Assembly (NCBI RefSeq): GCF_031760065.1
Contig: NZ_CP134500.1
Coordinates: 1,798,001 to 1,862,000 of the forward strand
Source: Streptomyces durocortorensis
GTDB lineage: Bacteria; Actinomycetota; Actinomycetes; Streptomycetales; Streptomycetaceae
Length of the DNA stretch: 64,000 nucleotides
Direction of reading: 5' to 3'
A program made the position numbers and the translations under genes. This document shows positions 43,493 to 51,073 of this stretch, piece after piece. Position 1 is the first letter of the stretch. Each line of letters begins with the position of its first letter. A model generated the notes under the pieces. It was given only the letters and a program-made list of their open reading frames with translations. It was not told the origin of the DNA and did no database searches.

Positions 43493-43566
43493 GGGACCAC
43501 CCCCATGTGTCGCCTCACGGGACCACCCCTAGGTTTCACCTCACGGGACCCCCACGTGACGCACCG
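43489..43566. repeat. 26-bp tandem repeat upstream of a small membrane-protein gene
   Basis: Three copies of TCACGGGACCACCCC plus about 11 variable bases lie at 26-bp intervals. The first copy contains the GTG start (CAC on this strand) of the minus-strand gene ending at 43492, so the translation-initiation region was repeated upstream. Confidence 0.7.
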
Positions 43567-43583
43567 CATCCCACGTCAAGGGA

Positions 43584-43802
43584 TCATCCCCACGTATCGA
43601 GATCACCGCCGCGCCATTCGATCAGCTCGGGCCGGTCCAGCTCGACGGCCTCGTCCGGCCCCGGAGCAAGCCCCGCGGCCCGCAGCATTGCGGCCACCTC
43701 ACCCCGTCCGTGCGCCAGCCCCACGATCTGCCCGTGCACGGTCACCCGCCGCCCCCCGGTCGTGGACGGCGGGTGAACGATGACAGGCGGGTGCTCGGCC
43801 AT
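43584..43802 (-). CDS. Small hypothetical protein
   Basis: A 72-residue protein MAEHPPVIVHPPSTTGGRRV followed by TVHGQIVGLAHGRGEVAAML and RAAGLAPGPDEAVELDRPELIEWRGGDLDTWG. The pattern (a beta strand with VTVHGQIVGLAH, then a helix and DEAVELDRPELIEWRGG) resembles small Streptomyces proteins of unknown function. It has no signal or membrane segment. The start codon ATG is divergent to the histidine phosphatase gene. Confidence 0.6.
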   Translation of the reverse strand: MAEHPPVIVHPPSTTGGRRVTVHGQIVGLAHGRGEVAAMLRAAGLAPGPDEAVELDRPELIEWRGGDLDTWG

Positions 43803-43935
43803 GCCTCCACGGTGCCCCGACGACTGCGCGCGCGCATCCCGGGAGGCGGGAACGCGTACGGAACCGGGCTGGAACAACCCGGCGTCCACCCTTTCGTACG
43901 ATCATGAAATCCGACGCCCGACGGAGGACGCGCCG

Positions 43936-44559
43936 ATGACGGCAACTGCTGCCCGCTACCTGTACATCACGCGCCACGGTGAGGCGTCTTCGGACGAGAG
44001 CGCGTTGACGGAGAACGGCCGCCGCCAGGCCGCGCTGCTCGGGGAGCGGCTCGGCACGGTGCCCCTCACGGCAGTCCACCACGGCCCGCTTGCCCGCGCG
44101 GAGCAGACGGCCCGGCTGATCGGCGAGCAGCTCACCAACGTACCGCTGCTGCGGTCCGAAGCGGCCGGCGACTACATCCCTCACCTACCCCGCCGCGAGG
44201 AGTTGCCCCCGGAGTCGGCGGACGCGACGCTCGCACGCCTGGCGGGTTTCCCGGCGGAGGAACGCGAGAAGGGCCCGGAGCTGGCCGAGGAGGCCCTGGC
44301 ACGGTTCACCGGCCCGGTGGAGGGGGACGAGCCCCGCCACCACCTCCTCGTCACCCACAACTTCCTGGTCGGCTGGCTCGTACGGGCAGCGCTCGACGCC
44401 CCGAAGTGGCGCTGGCTGGGCATCAATCACGCCAACGCGGCGCTGACCGTCATCCGTTACGCCCCCGACCGCCCGGCGTCCGTCCTCCTGTTCAACGACA
44501 CCGGCCACCTCCCGAGGGACCTGCGCTGGACCGGCTTCCCGCCCGAACTGCACGTCTGA
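43936..44559 (+). CDS. Histidine phosphatase family protein
   Basis: A 207-residue phosphoglycerate-mutase-like enzyme. The catalytic motif is YLYITRHGEASSDESALTENGRRQA with the phospho-His in RHG; AVHHGPLARAEQTARLIGEQL gives the next Arg; LLVTHNFLVGWLVRAAL provides the second His. It is a small-substrate phosphatase of unknown specificity. The ATG follows GGAGG at 43923. Confidence 0.87.
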   Translation: MTATAARYLYITRHGEASSDESALTENGRRQAALLGERLGTVPLTAVHHGPLARAEQTARLIGEQLTNVPLLRSEAAGDYIPHLPRREELPPESADATLARLAGFPAEEREKGPELAEEALARFTGPVEGDEPRHHLLVTHNFLVGWLVRAALDAPKWRWLGINHANAALTVIRYAPDRPASVLLFNDTGHLPRDLRWTGFPPELHV

Positions 44560-44571
44560 GAACTGCACTGG

Positions 44572-45254
44572 TCAGCTACGGATCATCGACAGGAGCGACG
44601 CATGCGTCTCGGCGTCCGCAGCGGCGACGAGACCGCGGCCCGCCGGCCCGAGCGGAGCCCCGTCGACTCCGGTGACGACGCATCCAGCAGCCCGGCAGAG
44701 GGCGATGCCCGCGGCGAAGTGCACGCTCTCGCGCAGGTCACCGCCGTCGGTGACGTACGCGGCACGCTTGCCCGCCGCGACCCAGGCGAGCGCGAGGGTG
44801 GTGGACACGACCCGGGGACGGAAGCGCTCGACGAAGGCGGGGTGGGCGAGCAGGTCCACGGCCCTGAACCCCGGCGCACCAGAAAGGGCGGATCCAGGTT
44901 CACATCCACGAGCCGGTTGTCCGAGGCAGGCACCAGGACCTCGCCGCCGTCGCCCGCCCCCTCATCCGCCTGCCGCCGAAGCCGGGCGGCCGTGCCATCG
45001 GTGAAGAAGACCTCACCCCCGAACGGATCGGCCACCGCGTCGCACTCCATGGCACCCAGCGTCGCGTGAACCCACTCGGGGTCCTCGTCGGTGAACAGGA
45101 CCGAGTGCGCGGTGAAGGCGATCACCCCCGCATCCCGGGCACTGGGAGCGGCAACCACGGTCGTACGTCCATCAGCCTCCGGAAACCGCCCACGAGCGGC
45201 GTCGTCCAGTATCCCGGCCAGGGTCTGCCCCGTGAAGTGCCCTTTCGCTGTACG
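44572..45254 (-). pseudogene. Broken chimeric GNAT/inositol-monophosphatase gene
   Basis: The reading frame starts without a start codon as GHFTGQTLAGILDDAARGRF, resembling the N-terminus of a GNAT-family protein (RTTVVAAPSARDAGVIAFTAHSVLFTDED). From about 45030 it continues as the back half of an IMPase-like protein (RLVDVNLDPPF). A 1-nt loss near 44884 then shifts the frame; restoring it gives GAPGFRAVDLLAHPAFVERF, RPRVVSTTLALAWVAAGKRAAYVTDGGDLRESVHF and LVAAADAETHASLLSMI. The IMPase front half (metal motifs) is missing. This is a deletion fusion plus a frameshift. Confidence 0.65.
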
Positions 45255-45405
45255 TCATCCGCTTCCATCATCGCGAGCACAGCCCGGCCCCGCCGCCCCA
45301 TTACCTCGGGAGTAATCGACGCGCCGCCCTGCCCCCGGCAGCATCGTCCACACCAACGAGAGAGACACCACCGACAAGAGGCACACCAACAGCAAGGAGG
45401 CCCGC

Positions 45406-45837
45406 ATGCCCACCGCATCCCCCGCCGACGCCACCCGGGCGGTCGTCCAGAAGTTCCTCGCCGCCCGACTGGCCGGAGACACCGAGGCGCTCACCGCGCT
45501 CTTCGCCGACAAGGTCGACTGGCAACTGGCCGACAACCCGACAGTCCCCTGGATCCGCCCACGCTCCACGCCCGACGAATGTGCGGCCCAGTGCGGGGAG
45601 TTGATGGAGCATACGGTCCCCGAGGAGGCCCGAGCCTCCGTCGACACCTTCCTCGTGGACGGCGCCGACGCCGTACTGATGGGGCACCTGTCGGGGACCG
45701 TACGCGCGACGGGCAGGTCCTTCGAGGGCCCGTTCGCGCTGCGGCTCACCGTCGAGAACGGCCGGATCACCCGGCACCACCTCTACGAGAACAGCCTGTC
45801 GATCGCGGAGGCCGTGAGCGACCGGAAGGCCGGTTGA
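45406..45837 (+). CDS. SnoaL/NTF2-like protein
   Basis: A 143-residue protein of the NTF2/SnoaL fold. The first helix is ATRAVVQKFLAARLAGDTEALTALFADKVDWQL, followed by strands with VDTFLVDGADAVLMGHLSGTV and FEGPFALRLTVENGRITRHHLYENSLSIAEA. This ketosteroid-isomerase-like fold is often a ligand-binding or immunity-like accessory protein. ATG follows AAGGAGG at 45394-45400. No partner is adjacent. Confidence 0.8.
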   Translation: MPTASPADATRAVVQKFLAARLAGDTEALTALFADKVDWQLADNPTVPWIRPRSTPDECAAQCGELMEHTVPEEARASVDTFLVDGADAVLMGHLSGTVRATGRSFEGPFALRLTVENGRITRHHLYENSLSIAEAVSDRKAG

Positions 45838-46130
45838 CCACCGGTAGCTTCCGGAAAGTCGGCATGCCCGGATCAGGCGTCGCCCTCGCCCAGGGCCAGA
45901 CGCAGCCAGCCGAGGGCATCCTGCGACAGAAGCCCGTCAGCGAGCCGGTTCGCGGTCTCGGCGACGAGACGGCCACGGCTGTTACGGCCTTGAGCGTCGG
46001 CCTGGCCCCGTCGCACATCGTCGACAACGGGCGGCACGCCTTGATCCTGCACACCTCCACCTACGCCGAACTGTGCGAACAACTCGGCGGCTTCGGCCAC
46101 TACTTCCCCTTGATAGCAAGGTGGACACCA
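45838..46130. other. Remnant DNA next to tRNA-Val
   Basis: Part of this 293-bp stretch has the plus-strand reading SHIVDNGRHALILHTSTYAE then LCEQLGGFGHYFPLIAR, which looks protein-like but has no start and ends in a stop before the tRNA terminator. It may be a relic of a gene lost at the tRNA locus. No integrase or repeat of the tRNA end was seen. Confidence 0.35.
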
Positions 46131-46162
46131 AAGGCCCCCAACCATGATCAGTTGGGGGCCTT
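46131..46162 (-). terminator. tRNA terminator hairpin
   Basis: AAGGCCCCCAAC pairs with GTTGGGGGCCTT around an 8-base loop (CATGATCA). It lies directly after the 3' end of tRNA-Val in the minus direction and is followed by a TTTGG tail, so it should end the tRNA transcript. Confidence 0.85.
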
Positions 46163-46168
46163 CGTGTC

Positions 46169-46243
46169 TGGTGGGCGCGGACGGTTTCGAACCGCCGACA
46201 TCTGCTTTGTAAGAGCAGCGCTCTACCCCTGAGCTACGCACCC
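46169..46243 (-). tRNA. tRNA-Val (anticodon UAC)
   Basis: The minus strand forms a 72-base cloverleaf plus encoded CCA. The acceptor arms are GGGTGCG/CGCGCCC with a G-U pair, the D loop contains AGCTCAGGGGTAGAGC, the anticodon loop is CTTACAA with anticodon TAC, and the T arm carries GGTTCGAAACC. It reads GUA (and GUG by wobble) codons for Val. The gene lies between a terminator and the DUF4097 lipoprotein leader. Confidence 0.92.
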
Positions 46244-46468
46244 GTGGATGAGTCAACAGCGTACATGGACGGGGGGCCCTGCTCATAAACCGATTCGGCG
46301 GGACCGGTCGGCGGCGGCTCCGGGCCGCCGGGGACCGGGGGATAACCCCACCCCGGAGACGGTGGCCGCCCGGATCCCGTCGGGGGCTTCCGGTGCATAC
46401 GGTTTGAGGGAACCGGGCGGGACGTCCGGTGGCACCGTCCGGCCCGACTCACTGGGGGATCGATCACC

Positions 46469-47269
46469 GTGGACATCGTTTCGAGCGCACCGAACCGAAC
46501 CCGTCGCGGGGTGCGCGGTCGGGTTCTCGCCCTGGGTGGTGGGGTCGCGCTGCTGGCGCTGGGCATCACCGGGTGCGGGGGGACCAACGTGGATGACGCG
46601 CCTGTGGAGCGGAAGACGTTCGCGTTGGAGGGGAAGACCTTGACCATCGACGCCGAGAACAGCTCCGTGGAGCTCGTGCCCGCCGACGTGGAGCAGGTCG
46701 AGGTCGAGCGGCAGGTCGACGGATGGGTGATGTTCGGCAGTGGGCCCGATCCTGTGTGGGCTGTGGACGCAGACACCCTGACGTTGCACATGAAGTGCAA
46801 GGCCATGATCAACAACTGCGAGGCCCGGCACCGGGTGAAGGTGCCGCGCGGGGTGAGCGTGACGGCGGTGGCGGTCAACGGGAGAGTCAGCGCCACCGGG
46901 TTCGACCGGCCGCTGGAGCTGTCCTCCTCCAACGGCGAAGTCCACGTCCGGGACGTGAGCGGGACGCTCAAGCTGCAGAGCGACAACGGGCAGGTGCTGG
47001 CGGAACGGATATCCTCCGCCTCCGTCGTCGCCAGGTCGGACAACGGCGAAGTCCGGTTGGACTTCAACACCGTGCCCGATCTCGTGGACACTGTGAGCGA
47101 CAACGGCGGCATCACCATCGACCTGCCTGCGGGCGGGAAGAAGTACGCCGTCAGCGCCTCCGCCGACAACGGCGACGTCTCGATCGGCGTGCCGCGCAGC
47201 GACGACAGCGCTCACGTGGTGAAGGCCCGCAGCGACAATGGTCAAGTCACCGTGCGAAGCGCGAACTAA
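46469..47269 (+). CDS. DUF4097-family lipoprotein
   Basis: A 266-residue exported lipoprotein starting at GTG 46469. The lipobox LGITGC is near residue 36 after VLALGGGVALLALG. The rest is a right-handed beta-helix-like domain with repeated SSNGEVHV, SDNGQVLA, RSDNGEVRL, SDNGGITI, ADNGDVSIG and RSDNGQVTV, all with the NG turn typical of DUF4097. Similar proteins sit in the cell envelope of actinobacteria; a scaffold or regulatory role is proposed for the family, without known substrate. Confidence 0.85.
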   Translation: MDIVSSAPNRTRRGVRGRVLALGGGVALLALGITGCGGTNVDDAPVERKTFALEGKTLTIDAENSSVELVPADVEQVEVERQVDGWVMFGSGPDPVWAVDADTLTLHMKCKAMINNCEARHRVKVPRGVSVTAVAVNGRVSATGFDRPLELSSSNGEVHVRDVSGTLKLQSDNGQVLAERISSASVVARSDNGEVRLDFNTVPDLVDTVSDNGGITIDLPAGGKKYAVSASADNGDVSIGVPRSDDSAHVVKARSDNGQVTVRSAN

Positions 47270-47341
47270 CCGACCCGTGTGTTCGTCCTTACCTGGTGGG
47301 AGAATGTACCGGGCAGGGGCGGAACAGCACGGGAGAGGGAT

Positions 47342-48826
47342 GTGACGGCGACGCACACGCGGCCAGAGGCACGAGCGGGTGGGAGTTCCGCCGTCAAGGG
47401 TGATCAGCGAGCCCGAGCCCGTGAAAGCCAGGAGGGCCGGGACGCTCACCGTGTCCAAGGGGGCCGCCCCAGGGGCCGTGGTCAAGGGGGTCGTGGCCAA
47501 GGAGGGCGGGATCTGCTGGCGCTCGTGCTGCTGCCCGTGCCCCTCCTGCTTGCCGCACTGCCCGCCGCCTTCGCCGGGGGCGGTACGCGCCGGTGGTTCG
47601 GCGGGCGTGGTGAGAATCAGCGGGCCGAGGCGCAGGCCGCGAAGGACGCCGCCGCCGAGGCCTTCTACGAGCTCGACAGCGCCCAGCGCGATCTCAGGAT
47701 CTCCATCGAGACCATCAACGCCGTGGACAGTTCCTCGCGCGGCCGCAAGGCCTCCGAGGACTTCGCCGCGCTGAGCCACCGTATCGACGCGGTCAGCCAC
47801 GCGTACATCACCGCCGTCGACTCCCATGACCTGGACCGGGACGATCTGGAGCCCTCCATCGCCTCCCGGGCCCGCACCGAGCTCACCCGGGCCAAGGACG
47901 ACCTCGTCCGGGTCAAGGGCGAGCTGGACCGGTTCGCGCAGGGGCTCGGGCCCCTCCTGGGCACTGCGGAGACCCAGCTCGCCCGGCTCGCCCCCGCCGT
48001 GGAGCGGGCCCGGCAGACGCTCCTGGCCGCCAGCAACGCCCTCGATGCCGTACGGGCCGCGGGGCTGCGGGCCGATGAGCTCGCCGCCCGGCTCGCCGCG
48101 CTCGCCCCGGAGCTGACCAAGCTGAACCAGGGTGCCGGAAAGCACGGGGTCGCCGAGACACTCCAGCGCGCCGACGTCGTACTGCGCGACGCCGAGGCCG
48201 TACGTACCGAAGCCGAGCGGCTGCCCGAGCGGGCCGCCGAGATCGACCGGCGCCTGGTCTCCCTTCGTACCCGCGCCCAGGCCCTCACCACTCGCGCCGG
48301 GTCGGTCGAGCCGGTCCTCAGCGAACTACGGCGGCGCTTCTCCGCCGCCTGCTGGCAGGACCTCCAGCCCATCCCGGAGCAGGCCGCCGTCAACGTACGA
48401 CAGGCCGAGGACAAGCTCGCCGAGGCAGCCAAGGCGCGCGATGAGCAGCGCTGGGCGGACGCCACCTCGCGGCTCTCCACCGTCCGGGCCCTCCTCAACT
48501 CCGTCGACGAGGCGGTCTCCGCCGCCGGAGACCGGTTGCAGCGGCTCGATGCCGTGGCGAAGGACCCGCAGCAGGAGATCGAACGGACCCGGTTCGCGGT
48601 CCGGGACGCCCAGCGCCTCGCCATGGCCGGGCGGCACACCCCCGACCCCCGGCACGCGCGGCCGCTCGACGACTCCGTGGCCCGGCTGGAGCGCGCCATC
48701 ACCGGCCTGGAAGGGCGTCACCCCGATTACTGGCACTTCCTGACCGAGACCGAAGCCGTCCGACGGACCGCCGCCCGCGTCGTCTCCGACATCCGCGAAG
48801 AGCGCGGCAGCGGCGCCGGGGCGTAG
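47342..48826 (+). CDS. Single-span membrane protein with long coiled coil
   Basis: A 494-residue protein. The first 55 residues are basic and Gly/Arg-rich, then one transmembrane helix (DLLALVLLPVPLLLAALPAAF), then about 410 residues of alternating Ala/Leu/Glu/Arg helices (FYELDSAQRDLRISIETINAVD, RARTELTRAKDDLVRVKGELDRF, TLQRADVVLRDAEAVRTEAERL, NVRQAEDKLAEAAKARDEQRW). The heptad-like hydrophobics suggest coiled coils similar to TPM-domain or PspA-type membrane proteins. Start GTG after GGGAGAGGGA. Its function is unknown. Its end is duplicated downstream. Confidence 0.7.
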   Translation: MTATHTRPEARAGGSSAVKGDQRARARESQEGRDAHRVQGGRPRGRGQGGRGQGGRDLLALVLLPVPLLLAALPAAFAGGGTRRWFGGRGENQRAEAQAAKDAAAEAFYELDSAQRDLRISIETINAVDSSSRGRKASEDFAALSHRIDAVSHAYITAVDSHDLDRDDLEPSIASRARTELTRAKDDLVRVKGELDRFAQGLGPLLGTAETQLARLAPAVERARQTLLAASNALDAVRAAGLRADELAARLAALAPELTKLNQGAGKHGVAETLQRADVVLRDAEAVRTEAERLPERAAEIDRRLVSLRTRAQALTTRAGSVEPVLSELRRRFSAACWQDLQPIPEQAAVNVRQAEDKLAEAAKARDEQRWADATSRLSTVRALLNSVDEAVSAAGDRLQRLDAVAKDPQQEIERTRFAVRDAQRLAMAGRHTPDPRHARPLDDSVARLERAITGLEGRHPDYWHFLTETEAVRRTAARVVSDIREERGSGAGA

Positions 48827-48870
48827 CTGCGTACGGCGGAGCTGCGTACGGCGGAGCTGCGTGCCGTGCG
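48825..48870. repeat. 15-bp tandem repeat at a stop codon
   Basis: AGCTGCGTACGGCGG occurs at 48825-48839 and 48840-48854, followed by a decaying third copy. The first copy contains the last two bases of the TAG stop of the coiled-coil gene. No coding role. Confidence 0.75.
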
Positions 48871-49090
48871 TTGCAGGGCTGTCCGGTGCCGTACCTTGCC
48901 GTGCCCGGCTCGCGATACGGTGCGAGGTCCTCGGGCGCCGTGTCGGGCCGTGCCGGGCTCGCGACGCGGTGCCTGCTCGCGCCGTGGCGTACGTCGCGGT
49001 GCGCTGCACTTCCCGCCTTGCCCACCGCCCGCCCGAGGCCACTAGCGCCCGTCGTAGCCGTGCGGGCGCGGATGGCTCTAGCCTTGGCCC

Positions 49091-49309
49091 ATGCCTCGCT
49101 ATGAATTCCGCTGCCGCACCTGCGGCGACACGTTCGAAGTCAGCCGCCCCATGGCCCAGTCCTCGGACCCCGCATCCTGTCCCCTCGGCCACGACGACAC
49201 CGTCAAGCTGCTGTCCGCCGTGGCCGTGGGCGGTGCCGCCGGGTCCGCGCCCGACTCGTCCGGCGGCGGAGGGGGCGGGGGCTGCTGCGGCGGTGGGTGC
49301 TGCGGCTGA
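49091..49309 (+). CDS. FmdB-family zinc ribbon protein
   Basis: A 72-residue protein MPRYEFRCRTCGDTFEVSRP then MAQSSDPASCPLGHDDTVKL and a tail of Gly/Cys. It has the FmdB pattern CRTCG...SCPLGH, in which two CxxC-type pairs, here CxxC and CPxxH, bind zinc. The tail (GGGGGGGCCGGGCCG) is Cys-rich and may bind metal. The family is associated with amide or amidase regulation in other bacteria, but its exact role is unknown. Transcription starts after a repeat-rich leader. Confidence 0.85.
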   Translation: MPRYEFRCRTCGDTFEVSRPMAQSSDPASCPLGHDDTVKLLSAVAVGGAAGSAPDSSGGGGGGGCCGGGCCG

Positions 49310-49350
49310 ACCGCAGCCCGCCCCACCCAAGGCTTACCCCGCCGCCACCC

Positions 49351-49378
49351 GCACCCCGCACCCCGCACCCCGCACCCC
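49351..49378. repeat. Four tandem copies of GCACCCC
   Basis: Four perfect 7-bp units lie head to tail in the gap between FmdB and the convergent O-methyltransferase. They have slippage potential and no visible function. Confidence 0.8.
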
Positions 49379-49437
49379 AACTGTGCCGGACCTGAGCCGG
49401 GTCTGCGCCGGACCTGAGCCGGACGGCCTGGTGAGCG

Positions 49438-50097
49438 CTACTTCTTACGGGAAAGTGTCAGGCCGTCCGCGACCGTCAGCAGCACGCTGTCCATCCGGTC
49501 GTCCGCGCTCACGTGGTCGTTGAACTCCTTGATCGCCGCTGTCGGGCCCGTCGCCTCCGGGTCCGTCACGCCGCCGTGGAAGAGCACGTTGTCCGTGGCG
49601 ATGACCCCGCCCTGCCGCATCCGGGGCACCAGCTCCTCCCAGTACGCGATGTAGCCGCCCTTGTCCGCGTCCAGGTAGGCGAAGTCGATGTGCGGCTCGG
49701 CGGGCATCGCGCGCAGCGTGTCCAGGGCCGGGGCGATCCGCAGGTCGATCCGGTCCGCGACGCCCGCCTTCTCCCAGGCCTCCCGGCCGTACGCCGTCCA
49801 CTCCTCCGAGATGTCGCAGGCGATCAGCCTGCCGTCGGCGGGCAGCGCCTGGGCCATCGCCAGTGCGCTGAAGCCGGTGAACGTCCCGACCTCCACCACA
49901 TGCCGGGCGCCCACCAGCCGGACGAGGAACGCCAGCAGCGGGGCCTGCTCCTCGGCCGACACCATGCCCGCGTGGTCGGGGAACCGGGCGTACGTGGTGT
50001 CCACCAGCTCCCGCTGGACCGGGTCCAGCGGCGGGTTGTGGGCCAGCATGTACGCGTACAGCTCGTCCGTGATCGTGGTCTCGTTGCCCTTGGTCAT
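49438..50097 (-). CDS. SAM-dependent O-methyltransferase (caffeoyl-CoA type)
   Basis: A 219-residue class I enzyme of the Methyltransf_3 family. Motif I is HVVEVGTFTGFSALAMAQAL (about 66-85), the acidic motif is LIACDISEEW, and IDFAYLDADKGGYIAYWEELVPRMRQGGVIATDNVLFHG holds the DADK metal and catalytic residues. The start MTKGNETTITDELYAYML matches the family's first helix. It methylates a catechol-type hydroxyl with Mg; the substrate is unknown. Confidence 0.9.
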   Translation of the reverse strand: MTKGNETTITDELYAYMLAHNPPLDPVQRELVDTTYARFPDHAGMVSAEEQAPLLAFLVRLVGARHVVEVGTFTGFSALAMAQALPADGRLIACDISEEWTAYGREAWEKAGVADRIDLRIAPALDTLRAMPAEPHIDFAYLDADKGGYIAYWEELVPRMRQGGVIATDNVLFHGGVTDPEATGPTAAIKEFNDHVSADDRMDSVLLTVADGLTLSRKK

Positions 50098-50197
50098 CCG
50101 GGTGCGCTTCCCTCTGTCGTGTCGTCCGTGAAGAAGAGCTGTCGGGGCTCCGCGCCCGTCCGCCGCTCTCCGCCCCAGCCTCGCGCAACCAGCGCCC

Positions 50198-51073
50198 TTA
50201 CGCAGAGGAAGCGGAGGAATCAGAGGAAGCGGCAGACGCGGCGGACGCGGCGGAAGATGCCGTCAGGAAGCGGCGGAGGATCTCCTCCCCTGCTGCCCCT
50301 CCCCTCTCCTCCAGTGCCTCGACGTGCGGGGCCCGCCAGCCCTCGTCCGCGAGTTCACCGTGGCCGGGGCGCCAGCCCAGGTCGGCGGCGAGCAGCAGGT
50401 CGGCGTCGAGGAGCGAGTCCCCGGCGGCGAGCGTGCGGGTGGCGCCGGAGCGGCGGGCCACCTCGTGCATCGCGGCGCTCTTGGTGAGCGGGGCCGGGAC
50501 CGCGTAGATCTTGCGGCCCTGGAGGGAGACCGTCCAGCCTCGGGGCCGCGCCCAGGCCGCCAGCTCCTTAACCCACTCCTCAGGGAGGAGGGAGCGCTCG
50601 ACGACGAGGTACGCGAAGAGGTTCTCGGCCACGCGGTCCTTGAGGAGCCAGGCCGGGTCGGCGGTCGTGGCGAGGTGGGCCCGGATCTCGGTGAGGGGGG
50701 CGCACTCGTCGGCGATGCGGGTCTCCACCCGCGCCTGCCAGTCCGGGTCGGAGACCCCGTCGACGAGGATGTGGCCACCGTTGGCGCAGATCGCGTACCG
50801 GGGGGCGGGGCCGGGGAGGTGGATGCGGTGGTACTGCTCGCGGGTCCGGGTGGTGGTCGGGACGAAGAGCGTCGAGGTCGCCACCTCGGTGAGCAGTGCG
50901 GCCGCCGTCTCCGTCATGTACGAGAGGGGCTTGTGGCCGTACACCTCCACGCACAGGAGCCGGGGGGCCTCCGCGTCCGGCATCGACAGGTCGAGTGAGG
51001 CCGCCGAGTAGATGAGCGTACGGTCGAGGTCGCTCGCCACCAGGGTGACCGGTGAAGTCTCGCTCACGCTCAT
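50198..51073 (-). CDS. HAD hydrolase of Ter module
   Basis: A 291-residue HAD protein. Motif I is VTLVASDLDRTLIYS, the region HGHILVDGVSD-like (NGGHILVDG) lies in the cap, and motif IV is TRTLAAGDSLLDADLLLAADLG. It resembles the Cof/sucrose-phosphatase-like class linked to tellurium-resistance operons. The last 20 residues are Ser/Ala repeats (SAASAASAASSDSSASSA). It overlaps the PRTase gene by 4 nt (ATGA) as the last gene of a three-gene operon. In Ter modules such HADs are proposed to act on a nucleotide-like metabolite. Confidence 0.8.
   Translation of the reverse strand: MSVSETSPVTLVASDLDRTLIYSAASLDLSMPDAEAPRLLCVEVYGHKPLSYMTETAAALLTEVATSTLFVPTTTRTREQYHRIHLPGPAPRYAICANGGHILVDGVSDPDWQARVETRIADECAPLTEIRAHLATTADPAWLLKDRVAENLFAYLVVERSLLPEEWVKELAAWARPRGWTVSLQGRKIYAVPAPLTKSAAMHEVARRSGATRTLAAGDSLLDADLLLAADLGWRPGHGELADEGWRAPHVEALEERGGAAGEEILRRFLTASSAASAASAASSDSSASSA

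Noticed and set aside
43489..43566. CRISPR-like array
   Set aside because: Units are directly adjacent with no unique spacers, and no cas gene is seen. The same applies to the repeats at 40181, 49351 and 58961.
46131..46243. Integration site with a duplicated tRNA end
   Set aside because: No second copy of the tRNA-Val 3' end and no integrase gene is visible in the window.
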